NCBI RefSeq assembly: GCF_003614885.1
Contig: NZ_QZMS01000016.1
Span: forward strand, 18,001-82,000
From: Photobacterium salinisoli
GTDB lineage: Bacteria > Pseudomonadota > Gammaproteobacteria > Enterobacterales > Vibrionaceae
Reading direction: 5' to 3'
DNA length: 64,000 nucleotides
Part shown: positions 1-10,493 of the stretch, piece after piece
How the letters are laid out: the number at the start of each line of letters is the position of its first letter
Position numbering within the stretch: the first letter of the stretch is position 1
The notes under the pieces: generated by a model
The model's input: the letters and a program-made list of their open reading frames with translations, nothing else
Told to the model about the DNA's origin: nothing
Databases searched by the model: none
Translations under genes and position numbers: made by a program

Positions 1-244
1 TGCTGTCGGCATCGGCACGTTTGCCCGTCACAATCAGGCGGTTTTGATGCTGACTGATGTCCATCTGCGCTTCAGAAAAGCCGGCCACTGCCATGGTAAT
101 ACGGTAGTGGTTCTCGTCTTGCTGCTCTATGTTGTATGGAGGATATCCGCCATTGCTGTTATTCATATTCTGTTCCATCTGGTTGAACAGACGGTCGAAA
201 CCAATGGCAGAACGGTACAGGGGAGAAAAATCTAGGGTACGCAT
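1..244 (-). CDS. ibpA: Small heat-shock protein IbpA/HspA, N-terminal part (runs off the window)
   Basis: Holdase chaperone of the Hsp20/alpha-crystallin family that binds unfolding proteins in the cytoplasm during heat stress. The first 81 codons are present; the 3' end lies beyond position 1. The protein starts [20 protein letters not shown], the typical IbpA N-terminus, and runs into the first beta strands of the alpha-crystallin domain ([10 protein letters not shown], then LIVTGKR). The ATG at 242-244 is preceded by AGAAGGA as ribosome binding site. That site is masked in a ROSE-type hairpin and a heat-shock promoter lies further upstream, which fits the assignment. An hsp gene next to the gyrB cluster is the known Vibrio order. 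Confidence 0.93.
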   Translation of the reverse strand, partial: MRTLDFSPLYRSAIGFDRLFNQMEQNMNNSNGGYPPYNIEQQDENHYRITMAVAGFSEAQMDISQHQNRLIVTGKRADADS

Positions 245-251
245 AATCACT

Positions 252-269
252 ATCCTTCTATGAAGCAAT
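252..269 (-). promoter_or_regulatory. ROSE-like RNA thermometer covering the ibpA ribosome binding site
   Basis: Read on the minus strand, this 18-base stretch immediately before ibpA can fold as AUU-G-CUU paired with AAGGAU, with a single bulged G and a 5-base loop. The UUGCU box, bulged G and pairing to the AGGA ribosome binding site are the hallmarks of ROSE elements known from ibpA leaders of other proteobacteria. At low temperature the hairpin would hide the ribosome binding site and on heating it would melt. The hairpin is seen in the sequence; the function is inferred from the family. Confidence 0.65.
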
Positions 270-360
270 ACTATTACGATAATCAGTTATGAAGCGGGTT
301 TTCCTCATGGACAAACCTGTGAAGGCCCAATGTCTGGCGCCTCCTGCTTCACAAATAGAT

Positions 361-386
361 ATAAGGGCATCTGAATTGGCTTCAAG
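361..386 (-). promoter_or_regulatory. Sigma-32 (RpoH) type heat-shock promoter of ibpA
   Basis: On the minus strand CTTGAA (381-386) is followed after exactly 13 bases by CCCTTAT (361-367), close to the sigma-32 consensus CTTGAA-N13-14-CCCATNT. It faces ibpA and would give a leader of roughly 105-115 bases that includes the ROSE-like hairpin. Confidence 0.65.
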
Positions 387-472
387 GGATCATGGAAAAA
401 AATTTTTCGACACCGGCTCACAACGACAACTCATCCAATGATGAAGGCAAGAACTCGCAAGACGACAGCCTC

Positions 473-1486
473 TCAGGCCAGCAACTGACGACGGTATTCG
501 CCCGGCGCCTGCCCTGTCCAGCGCTTGAACGCGCGGTGAAAATTCGCCTCGCTGGCAAAGCCCACCAGATAACCGATTTCACTTAAGGTTACATCTCGCC
601 GACGGATATGGTTAAGCGCCAGGGTTTTACGGCTGTGTTCCAGTATCTGCTTATAGCTGGTGCCTAACTCACTGAGTTTACGCTGCAGATTACGCACGCT
701 CATTCCTAAAGCCGCTGCAACCTGGGTTTGGGTCGGGGCGCCAAGCGAAAGCCGTTCGAGAATGTTGCACTTCACCTGGTGCACCAGATCGATACGAGCC
801 AAAAACTCGTTGAGGATCTTTTCATGGCCAGCTCGTATCGCCGGGTTGCCACTGAGTAATGGCTGCCTTGCTGCACTCCTGTCAAATGCCAGCAAATTAC
901 GCGGCTGCTCAAAACTAACCGGGCATCGAAAGAAAGCCCTCAGATACTGCCCTTGGTCAGCCGGCGGGGAAAACTGGAACGTCACATAAGCCGGTTGCAA
1001 ATCGACATCTACCACATCACGCGCAAAACTGACCACCATTGCCATAAAAGCTTCCAGTTCCTGGCGACGCATGAGCGACTGCTCCTCAGTCCCGGCCATC
1101 AAAGCGATATCCAGCACCAGAGCTTCCGGGCTCTCGATTAATTGCAGATTACTGATGTCACAAACCACGCTGTTATAATCGACAAGCTGTAACAGCGCCT
1201 CTTCCAGGGTATCCGCCGACATCATGGCGTAACCCAGAATATGAAAAACACCGGGATGAAAATACCGTGCAATCTGGACAGTAAAATCCTGCTCGGGTAA
1301 AAAGCGGTTACAGTAATCGATCAGTGCCGACAATTTTCGGATGGATATCCGTACTTCCTGGCTCTGCAGTTCACGCAGATCGAGACCGCACTCATGGAGA
1401 GCCTGCTCCATATCCAGGCCATAATGCTGCATCGCTTTCGCGATAGGGATCATCCAGCTGCTCAGGGTTGAGTAATAACCTTCCAT
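473..1486 (-). CDS. AraC-family transcriptional regulator
   Basis: Cytoplasmic DNA-binding regulator of 337 residues. The N-terminal two thirds resemble the arabinose-binding-like domain of the OruR/ArgR-type AraC subfamily (PF12625 type). The last 100 residues hold the double helix-turn-helix, including AAALGMSVRNLQRKLSELG and a second helix set ending in FHRAFKRWTGQAPGEYRR. I chose the ATG at 1486 because the protein then begins MEGYYSTLSSW, as usual for the family; a GTG at 1549 and an in-frame ATG 18 bases inside it would add up to 21 residues. It is divergent from the acyl-CoA dehydrogenase gene and may control it; the inducer is unknown. Confidence 0.85.
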   Translation of the reverse strand: MEGYYSTLSSWMIPIAKAMQHYGLDMEQALHECGLDLRELQSQEVRISIRKLSALIDYCNRFLPEQDFTVQIARYFHPGVFHILGYAMMSADTLEEALLQLVDYNSVVCDISNLQLIESPEALVLDIALMAGTEEQSLMRRQELEAFMAMVVSFARDVVDVDLQPAYVTFQFSPPADQGQYLRAFFRCPVSFEQPRNLLAFDRSAARQPLLSGNPAIRAGHEKILNEFLARIDLVHQVKCNILERLSLGAPTQTQVAAALGMSVRNLQRKLSELGTSYKQILEHSRKTLALNHIRRRDVTLSEIGYLVGFASEANFHRAFKRWTGQAPGEYRRQLLA

Positions 1487-1573
1487 CAATACTGTCGCGC
1501 ACTCTTGCGGCCTGCCTCCCAAAAATGTCATCACAACTGCCGGTTGCACAGATCAACAATAAATTGGCGTGAA

Positions 1574-1610
1574 CAGACATAGTCAAACATGACTGCTGGT
1601 ATACAGTCTG
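1574..1610. promoter_or_regulatory. Nested inverted repeats between the AraC regulator and the acyl-CoA dehydrogenase
   Basis: The divergent intergenic region contains AGTCA-AACA-TGACT (1581-1594), an overlapping GACTG-N8-CAGTC (1591-1608) and an outer CAGAC/GTCTG pair. The symmetry suggests an operator for a regulator of one or both flanking genes. No family motif is recognised. Confidence 0.35.
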
Positions 1611-1643
1611 ATGTTAAGGCGATGTTAATGATATTGGCGGGGA

Positions 1644-3380
1644 ATGTCGAATGCCATGATCGCCAAAGCCACAGAAAATCAACAGGACACACTGCCCCCT
1701 TACAACCAAAGAGAGCCGAATATGGAACCTTTCAACCCGGCCACCAGCCAGGATACCCACGCGGTACTGAACCAGCCAAAACCCTTAGAAAACTACAACG
1801 CATATGACTCTGACAGCATATTAAAATATTGGGTAGCACAGTTTTCCGGGGACTGGGCAAACAGCCGGCTGTCGCGTTTTGGTCATCATACAGGTCATGA
1901 ATTACAGAAAGCCGGCTTTCTGGCCAATAAACATTTACCTGAGTTTCAGTCCCATGACCGCTTCGGATACCGGGTTGATCAGGTGGATTACCATCCGGCA
2001 TACCACCAGCTCATGGCGCACGCGATCGAAAACGGCCATACCAGCCTGCCGTGGACACAGCCCAAAGCCGGTGCCCATGTTGCCCGGGCGGCGCTGGCCT
2101 TTATGCACAACCAGGCCGATCCCGGCTCAGGCTGCCCGCTGACCATGACCTTTGCCTGCGTGCCGGCCCTGCAGCACCAGCCTGACGTTGCAGCACTCTG
2201 GCTGCCGAAAATCACAGCCCCTGTCTATGACGGCAGTAACAAGCCTTATTTCGACAAAGCCGGCGTCACCATAGGCATGGCGATGACAGAAAAACAGGGC
2301 GGATCGGACGTGCGGGCAAACAGCACACTGGCAACGCCTGTCGCTGACGCCGGACCGGGAAAACTCTACAGCCTGGTCGGCCATAAATGGTTCTGCTCGG
2401 CACCTATGTGTGATGCGTTTCTTGTCCTGGCCAAAACCGGCGAGACGCTGTCCTGTTTCCTGGTACCGCGCTGGCGTGAGGACGGCAGTAAAAACCCGAT
2501 GCAAATCCAGCGCCTGAAAAACAAGCTCGGGAATAAATCCAATGCCAGCTCTGAAATCGAATTTCGCGGCGCACACGGCTGGCTGCTTGGCGAGGAAGGA
2601 CGGGGGATCCGCACCATTATTGATATGGTCGCCCTCACCCGCTATGACTGCATGATTGGCTCCAGTGCACTGATGGCTCAGGCCGCCAAAGAAGCTATCT
2701 GGCATACTTCAGGCCGCAGCGTCTTTGGCCGCAATCTTCACGACCAGCCACTGATGATCAATGTCCTGGCTGATCTGGCACTCGAAGCCGAAGCGGCACT
2801 GGCGATCACCATGCGCATTGCTCATGCTCTGGATAACAGCAAGGACAGCAAGCAAGCGGCACTGATCCGCAGTGCAACGGCCATCGGCAAATACTGGATC
2901 TGCAAGCGGGCAATTCAGCATACCGCCGAGGCGATGGAGTGCATCGGCGGTGTGGGCTACGTCGAAGAAAACATTGCCAGCCGGCTGTATCGCGAAGCCC
3001 CGGTCAATTCGATCTGGGAAGGCTCTGGCAATGTACAGTGCCTGGATCTGTTACGTGTGCTGCAGCGCGAACCCGATACCTTCAGCGCCCTGTTTGCCGA
3101 ATTTGATCAGGCACAAGGTAAGCACCCACTTTTCGATCGCAAGCTGGCACAACTGAAAGCCGAATTTGCCAGCACAGACAACATTGAGGTACGTGCCCGG
3201 CAAATGATGGAGCAGTTGGCGCTGATCTGGCAGGCCGCGACCCTGTTCAGCTATGGCGAACCCCACATTGCCGAGGCCTTCGCCCAGGCTCGCTTAACCG
3301 ATCATTTTTTCCAGTTCGGCACCCTGCCGGCAGACATCGATGCCAAATCCATCGTTGAGCGGGCGCTGGCCAAAATCTGA
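1644..3380 (+). CDS. AidB-like acyl-CoA dehydrogenase
   Basis: FAD-dependent acyl-CoA dehydrogenase of 578 residues, most like the AidB branch (E. coli AidB has isovaleryl-CoA dehydrogenase activity). Family blocks visible are PLTMTFACVPAL, GMAMTEKQGGSDVRAN (flavin and substrate site), GHKWFCSAPMCDAFLVLA, KLGNKSNASSEIEF, VFGRNLHDQPLM and the C-terminal EAMECIGGVGYVEEN and NSIWEGSGNVQCLDLLR. Length fits AidB-type proteins (about 540-580). Start options are the ATG at 1644 or the in-frame ATG at 1656; a purine-rich GGCGGGGA lies at 1637-1643 and fits the second better. Downstream lies a broken acyl-CoA ligase, so this was probably once a small acyl-CoA catabolic unit. The true substrate is unknown. 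Confidence 0.85.
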   Translation: MSNAMIAKATENQQDTLPPYNQREPNMEPFNPATSQDTHAVLNQPKPLENYNAYDSDSILKYWVAQFSGDWANSRLSRFGHHTGHELQKAGFLANKHLPEFQSHDRFGYRVDQVDYHPAYHQLMAHAIENGHTSLPWTQPKAGAHVARAALAFMHNQADPGSGCPLTMTFACVPALQHQPDVAALWLPKITAPVYDGSNKPYFDKAGVTIGMAMTEKQGGSDVRANSTLATPVADAGPGKLYSLVGHKWFCSAPMCDAFLVLAKTGETLSCFLVPRWREDGSKNPMQIQRLKNKLGNKSNASSEIEFRGAHGWLLGEEGRGIRTIIDMVALTRYDCMIGSSALMAQAAKEAIWHTSGRSVFGRNLHDQPLMINVLADLALEAEAALAITMRIAHALDNSKDSKQAALIRSATAIGKYWICKRAIQHTAEAMECIGGVGYVEENIASRLYREAPVNSIWEGSGNVQCLDLLRVLQREPDTFSALFAEFDQAQGKHPLFDRKLAQLKAEFASTDNIEVRARQMMEQLALIWQAATLFSYGEPHIAEAFAQARLTDHFFQFGTLPADIDAKSIVERALAKI

Positions 3381-3455
3381 ACCTCCCCCTTATAACAATA
3401 AGCCTCCGCCATGATGCGGAGGCAATCCCTGAACGGAACAAGAAGAGAGATCATC

Positions 3456-3985
3456 ATGGATGCATACCAATAGCTGAACACCTTACTAACCTGGCGGATT
3501 TTCTGGAAGACGGTTTTGCCCGCTATACGCATAACCCGGCCTTTCACTGCCTGGGACAAACCCTGACCTATAACGACATTGAGCAGCGCTCGCGGCATCT
3601 GGCGCAGTGGCTGCAGCACCAGAGCGGGCTGCAGGCCGGTGAGCTGGGTTTCATCGCACCAGATGGTTACATCAAGATAGTCGATCGCCTCAAAGACATG
3701 ATCATAGTGTCCGGATTTAACGTGTACCCGAACGAGATTGAAGAAGTGCTGTGTCGTCACCAACACATTGTCGAAGCGGCTGTAGTCGGTGAGGCCGATG
3801 AGAAAACCGGCGAAGCGGTCCATGCGCACATCACCACCTCCGCCCGGTTAAACGAAGCGGATGTCATCGCCTTCTGCCGCGAGCACCTGACAGCCAACAA
3901 GGTGCCCAAACGTATTTCCGTGCATCAGGAATTACCTAAATCCACGGTCGGTAAAATCCTTCGCCATGAACTGCGCACGACCTGA
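3456..3985 (+). pseudogene. Remnant of an AMP-forming acyl-CoA ligase (FadD-like) with a large internal deletion
   Basis: The C-terminal part from about 3660 is a clear adenylate-forming enzyme end (GYIKIVDRLKDMIIVSGFNVY, then LPKSTVGKILRHEL, including the conserved C-terminal lysine). Directly upstream in the same frame is the FadD-like N-terminal segment (FARYTHNPAFHC, GQTLTYNDIEQRSRHLAQWL). The two are joined at about 3640-3655, so some 350 residues carrying the ATP-binding signature and most of the catalytic core are missing. A second lesion lies near the start: the ATG at 3456 reads MDAYQ and stops, while the homologous frame is shifted by one base. An internal ATG at 3698 could at most make a 95-residue C-terminal fragment. 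It follows the acyl-CoA dehydrogenase. Confidence 0.85.
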
Positions 3986-4010
3986 GTAACCAGAATAACC
4001 CGCATAAAAA

Positions 4011-4035
4011 AACGCCGCTCTGTCTGAGCGGCGTT
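4011..4035. terminator. Bidirectional hairpin terminator between the ligase remnant and gyrB
   Basis: Perfect 10-bp stem AACGCCGCTC / GAGCGGCGTT with a 5-base loop. An A-run precedes it on the plus strand and T residues follow, so it can end the gyrB transcript on the minus strand as well as the plus-strand transcript. Confidence 0.8.
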
Positions 4036-4070
4036 TGTCTGTCAACCCTATTGTTTATCCGGCGTACTGG

Positions 4071-6497
<2,427 letters not shown>

Positions 6498-6501
6498 TTA
6501 A

Positions 6502-7593
6502 TTATCTTGCGGTTATTTTACCCTGTTCGACATGAAACATCTTGCCCTTTTCGGCCTTCATATCGCCCAGTTGCTCCTCGCTGATGGCACTGATGACCAC
6601 CTGAGCCTGAGTATCGTGTAATCCCTTTGCCAGCAGTGCACGTTTGCTGCTGTCGAGCTCTGAGGCAAAGTCGTCAATCAGGTAAAGACACTGCTTGCCT
6701 GTTGCCTGACGAAGCTGCTGACCCTGTGCCAATCGCAGCGCACACATCAATAGTTTAAGCTGGCCGCGGGACAGGACATCGTCCACAGGCATAGCCGACA
6801 CCTTGAGCCGCAGATCCGCTTTATTGGGGCCGCTGACGGTATAACCGAGCTGCAGATCCCGCTCAAAGTTGGCGGCCAGCAGCTCGCTGTAAGGGGTCGT
6901 TTTTTCCCAGCCACGGTAGTAGCCGAGCTGAATATCGTATTCCGGCAGAAAATCGCCACAGAAGGCTGTTGCCTGCTCACGCAGGGCATCGATGTAATCC
7001 CGGCGCCAGCCGTCAATCACTTCCGCCAGTTGTGCCAGTTCCTGATCCCAGTAACTGAGTTCACGGTAGCTGCGCGCGGTTTTCAGCAGCGCATTGCGCT
7101 GCCTGGTCAGCCTTTTTACCCGACTCCAGGCCTGATAAAACCGCGGTTCCACGTGAAACACCCCCCAATCGATAAACGCACGACGGTATTTGGGGCCGCC
7201 CACCATCAGCTCAAACCCTTCCGGGGTGATCAGCTGCAACGGCAGAATCTGCGCCAGCTGTGCCACTTTCTGGCCAGTCTGGCCGGCTATTTTAACCTGA
7301 GTCGTGCCATCCCGCTGCTTTCTGATCCCCAGCGGTCGCTCCAGATCACCTTTCAGTGCACTGTCCGCATGCACCCGGCCATGCAGTACCAGTTCATCCT
7401 GACCATGGCGGATAATCCGGCTGGTCAGGTGGCTACGAAAGGAGCGGCCATGGCCGAGAAAATAGATGGCTTCCAGTAAACTGGTTTTACCGCTGCCATT
7501 GGCACCGACCAGAAAATTGAACCCCTCCGAGAAGGTGAGATCGCAGGCCTCAAGATTACGAAAATCTTTAACAATGAATCGCGTTAACGCCAT
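6502..7593 (-). CDS. recF: DNA replication and repair protein RecF
   Basis: SMC-like ATPase that helps load RecA at single-strand gaps together with RecO and RecR. 363 residues, the usual length. Walker [21 protein letters not shown] near residue 32, a signature region [20 protein letters not shown] and Walker [14 protein letters not shown] are present. The start ATG is only a few bases beyond the dnaN stop, so the genes are probably translationally coupled. The gene carries a near-perfect ParB site (parS) at 7145-7160 and a weaker copy close to its 3' end. Confidence 0.97.
   Translation of the reverse strand: MALTRFIVKDFRNLEACDLTFSEGFNFLVGANGSGKTSLLEAIYFLGHGRSFRSHLTSRIIRHGQDELVLHGRVHADSALKGDLERPLGIRKQRDGTTQVKIAGQTGQKVAQLAQILPLQLITPEGFELMVGGPKYRRAFIDWGVFHVEPRFYQAWSRVKRLTRQRNALLKTARSYRELSYWDQELAQLAEVIDGWRRDYIDALREQATAFCGDFLPEYDIQLGYYRGWEKTTPYSELLAANFERDLQLGYTVSGPNKADLRLKVSAMPVDDVLSRGQLKLLMCALRLAQGQQLRQATGKQCLYLIDDFASELDSSKRALLAKGLHDTQAQVVISAISEEQLGDMKAEKGKMFHVEQGKITAR
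6524..6539. other. Degenerate parS-like sequence in the recF 3' end
   Basis: TGTTCGACATGAAACA matches the parS 16-mer TGTTCCACGTGAAACA at 14 of 16 positions; the two mismatches lie in the central CACGTG. In recF it encodes MFHVEQ on the minus strand. Mutated central bases usually weaken ParB binding, so this may be a decayed site or coincidence. Confidence 0.3.
7145..7160. other. parS: parS centromere-like site for ParB, inside recF
   Basis: GGTTCCACGTGAAACA agrees with the classical parS sequence TGTTCCACGTGAAACA at 15 of 16 bases and keeps the palindromic core CACGTG with GTT/AAC arms. It lies about 14 kb from parA-parB and about 11 kb from oriC, where chromosomal parS sites usually sit. 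ParB would nucleate here and ParA would move the origin. No other good match was noticed in the window. Confidence 0.8.
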
Positions 7594-7596
7594 AGG

Positions 7597-8697
7597 TTAG
7601 AGCCGGATCGGCATAACCACGTACAGCGCATCACTGTCAGCGACATCTTCAATAAGGGTACTGGCGGTCGCATCCGTCATCGAAATACGCACCTGATCGC
7701 ATTTCAGGGTATTGAGCACATCCAGGATATAACTGACGTTAAACCCAATCTCCAGCTCGTCGCCCTGGAAGTCGACATCCAGCACTTCTTCTGCTTCTTC
7801 CTGCTCCGGGTTGTTGGCCGTGATCCGCATTTCATTGTTGCTCAGGTTCACCCGCACACCGCGGAATTTCTCATTCGATAAAATGGCGGCGCGGGAAAAG
7901 GCCTGACGGAGTTCCTCGCAGCTGGCTTGCAAAAACTTGCTGCTGTTTTGCGGCAACACACGGCGATAATCCGGGAAACGGCCATCAACCAGTTTTGAGG
8001 TGAAAATGAAATTGTTCACCACGGCACGCAGGTTCGACTGGCCAATCTGCAGCACGACCTCGGCATCCGGGCTATCGAGCAAACGCATTAACTCCATCAC
8101 CCCTTTACGCGGCAGGATAATTTGCTTGCCTGGCATGTCGCTCTCGGTCTCCACAGTGCAAACCGCCATACGGTGCCCATCGGTCGCCACAGAGCGCAGC
8201 TGTTTACCATCGGTTTCCATCAGCATACCGTTCAGGTAGTAACGCACATCCTGATTGGCCATGGAAAACTGGGTACTTTCAATCAGCTGGCGTAACTGGC
8301 CCTGTGCCAGATGCAGTTCAACATCGCTTTGCCAGTCTTCAATATTGGGAAAGTCGCTGGCCGGCAGCGTCGTCAGTGAGTAACGACTACGGCCAGAGCG
8401 CAGTAGCAGCCTGTCACCCTGCAATTCAATCTTGAGTTGCGCACTGTCTGGCAGGCCGCGGCAGATATCGAGAAATTTCCGGGCAGGCACAGTGGTCGCC
8501 CCCGGTTCCCAGTCGCCGTCCAGTGCCAGATTGGCCACCAGCTCCACTTCCAGATCGGTCGCAGTCAGAGACAGCTTACCCGCTTCTACCTGCAGCAACA
8601 GGTTGCCGAGGATAGGCAGTGCCGGACGGCCACCCAGGGCACCGTTTACCTGCTGCAGAGGTTTAATGAGATGTTCTCGTTCAACGGAAAATTTCAT
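7597..8697 (-). CDS. dnaN: DNA polymerase III beta subunit (sliding clamp)
   Basis: Ring-shaped processivity clamp of the replicative polymerase; a dimer of 366-residue subunits with three similar domains, and this length is exact for the family. The N-terminus MKFSVEREHLIKPLQQVNGAL and the C-terminal ALYVVMPIRL (the hydrophobic pocket that binds clamp-binding motifs) are typical. It starts almost directly after the dnaA stop (1-base gap) and is followed by recF, so it is expressed with dnaA. Confidence 0.98.
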   Translation of the reverse strand: MKFSVEREHLIKPLQQVNGALGGRPALPILGNLLLQVEAGKLSLTATDLEVELVANLALDGDWEPGATTVPARKFLDICRGLPDSAQLKIELQGDRLLLRSGRSRYSLTTLPASDFPNIEDWQSDVELHLAQGQLRQLIESTQFSMANQDVRYYLNGMLMETDGKQLRSVATDGHRMAVCTVETESDMPGKQIILPRKGVMELMRLLDSPDAEVVLQIGQSNLRAVVNNFIFTSKLVDGRFPDYRRVLPQNSSKFLQASCEELRQAFSRAAILSNEKFRGVRVNLSNNEMRITANNPEQEEAEEVLDVDFQGDELEIGFNVSYILDVLNTLKCDQVRISMTDATASTLIEDVADSDALYVVMPIRL

Positions 8698-8698
8698 A

Positions 8699-10081
8699 TT
8701 ACGACGACAATGTCCTGATCAGGTTAGAGTAATCTTCTTTAATATCATGGCTTTCTTCACGCAACTGTTCGATTTTACGACACGCGTGGAGCACAGTAGT
8801 ATGGTCGCGGCCACCAAATGCATCACCGATTTCCGGCAGGCTGTGGTTAGTCAGCTCTTTGGCCAGGGCCATCGCCATCTGACGAGGGCGGGCCACCGAT
8901 CGGGAACGGCGCTTGGAGAGCATATCAGCCATCTTGATTTTATAGTACTCGGCCACTGTCTTTTGAATGTTATCAATTGTGACCAGCTTTTCCTGCAGCG
9001 CCAGCAAGTCACGCAGTGCTTCGCGGACAAAATCAATCGTGATGGCACGGCCGGTAAAATTGGCGTTGGCAATCACCCGGTTCAGCGCCCCTTCCAGCTC
9101 ACGCACGTTCGAGCGCAGACGCTTGGCAATAAAGAAAGCCACTTCATCGGCCAGGCGAATGTTGTGGTCTTCGGCCTTTTTCATCAGGATAGCTACCCGG
9201 GTTTCCAGTTCAGGCGGCTCAATCGCCACAGTCAGCCCCCAGCCAAAGCGGGACTTCAGGCGATCTTCCACCCCGCTGATCTCGCGCGGGTAACGGTCTG
9301 AGGTCAGGATGATCTGTTGGTTACCTTCCAGCAGGGCATTGAAGGTATGGAAAAACTCTTCCTGCGAGCGCTCTTTATTGGCAAAGAACTGAATATCATC
9401 GATCAGCAGAGCATCGACGCTGCGGTAGTAGCGCTTAAATTCTTCAATCGCATTGTTCTGCAGAGCCTTTACCATGTCCTGAACAAAACGCTCAGAGTGC
9501 ATGTAGACCACTTTGGCGTTAGGTTTGCGATCCGCAATGGCGTTACCCACAGCATGCAGCAAGTGGGTTTTACCCAGACCTGTGCCACCATAGAGAAACA
9601 AGGGGTTGTACGCCGCACCCGGGTTATCCGCCACCTGGCGGCAGGCGGCCAGCCCGAGCTGGTTCGATTTACCTTCAACAAAATTGTTGAAGTTATGTTT
9701 CGGGTTAACGTTGGAGCGGTAACCTTTTTGCGATTCCGGCTGAACCGGCGATGGGGCCGGCTCCCAGGTCGGTGACGGCGGATCGATTTTATCCCCGCTC
9801 ACCACAGCGGCTGGCTGAGGCGGCGGCACAGTCACAGGCTTGCTGCCCACTTCAAAACGCAGCATTGGGGTATCAGCACCGCAAAATTCATTTAACAGGC
9901 GGTTGATACTATTGAGGTACTTATCCCGTACCCAGTCCAACACAAATCGGTTCGGGGCGAACAAGGTCAAGGTGTTGTCGTTTAACTCGGCCTGTAGCGG
10001 ACGAACCCACATGCTGAATTCCGTGGCAGGGAGTTCTTCCTGAAGGCGTTGAAGGCACTGCAGCCAAAGCGAAGATGACAA
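8699..10081 (-). CDS. dnaA: Chromosomal replication initiator DnaA
   Basis: AAA+ ATPase that binds 9-mer DnaA boxes at oriC, unwinds the DNA and loads DnaB. About 460 residues: domain I at the N-terminus ([20 protein letters not shown]), a proline-rich linker, AAA+ domain with Walker [21 protein letters not shown] and Walker B LLIDDIQF, and domain IV with the box-recognition motif [16 protein letters not shown] prefer a TTG start at 10081: GGAG lies 6 bases before it and the protein then begins LSSSLW, matching E. coli VSLSLW. A GTG at 10093 would add four residues and has no evident ribosome binding site. The upstream region holds DnaA boxes, consistent with autoregulation. Confidence 0.97.
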   Translation of the reverse strand: MSSSLWLQCLQRLQEELPATEFSMWVRPLQAELNDNTLTLFAPNRFVLDWVRDKYLNSINRLLNEFCGADTPMLRFEVGSKPVTVPPPQPAAVVSGDKIDPPSPTWEPAPSPVQPESQKGYRSNVNPKHNFNNFVEGKSNQLGLAACRQVADNPGAAYNPLFLYGGTGLGKTHLLHAVGNAIADRKPNAKVVYMHSERFVQDMVKALQNNAIEEFKRYYRSVDALLIDDIQFFANKERSQEEFFHTFNALLEGNQQIILTSDRYPREISGVEDRLKSRFGWGLTVAIEPPELETRVAILMKKAEDHNIRLADEVAFFIAKRLRSNVRELEGALNRVIANANFTGRAITIDFVREALRDLLALQEKLVTIDNIQKTVAEYYKIKMADMLSKRRSRSVARPRQMAMALAKELTNHSLPEIGDAFGGRDHTTVLHACRKIEQLREESHDIKEDYSNLIRTLSS

Positions 10082-10093
10082 GTTCGACTCCAC

Positions 10094-10276
10094 ATTGAAT
10101 AACGAAAATACGAAAAGGGACGCAATTTTATACCTGCTGGCTTAGGATCTCCAGCAAAGAGATCCCAGATCCAGTGAATAAGATCTAAGTTATTCACACA
10201 GATCCCACAAGCCAGGGGCAGATCAGCACAGTTTAGCCTAGTCTTACCCACAGTTATTTGCACAATCAACAGGATC
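10094..10276. promoter_or_regulatory. dnaA control region: DnaA boxes and a GATC cluster
   Basis: Seven GATC (Dam) sites fall within 131 bases (10146 to 10276). Two near-consensus DnaA boxes are seen: TTATTCACA at 10190-10198 and TTACCCACA at 10244-10252, each one mismatch from TTATCCACA. A minus-strand TATAAA (complement of 10127-10132) could be the -10 of a dnaA promoter, but its -35 is poor. By analogy with E. coli, DnaA would repress its own gene here and SeqA could sequester the hemimethylated region after replication. Confidence 0.7.
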
Positions 10277-10493
10277 TTGAGGACAAAAACAGCAGATTGC
10301 CTATTAAAAGGCTATCATTTCATGCCTTATATAAGCAGCAGCCGCTTTTACCTGCACAAACTTTTCCGCTTCGCCGAGTAATAGCCCCTATAGTTATTAC
10401 AAATAACTTTTGGTTATTTAAGCATTGTTCTTACTGACAAGTAGGATGATAGGAATCACCCTACAAAAACAACATCATCTCAGGAGTAGACAG
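10277..10493. promoter_or_regulatory. Leader region of the ABC transporter operon with three GTTATT half-sites
   Basis: Left part of the divergent dnaA / transporter intergenic region that holds no gene. At 10393-10419 alternating half-sites GTTATT, AATAAC and GTTATT form two overlapping inverted repeats (GTTATT-ACA-AATAAC and AAATAAC-TTTTG-GTTATTT). Such an arrangement could be an operator for the transporter genes. No regulator is identified from sequence. Confidence 0.35.

Noticed and set aside
2127..2705. 192-codon reading frame antisense to the acyl-CoA dehydrogenase gene
   Set aside because: It lies fully inside a well-supported gene, has no family motif and no ribosome binding site; it is a shadow of the GC-rich codon pattern.
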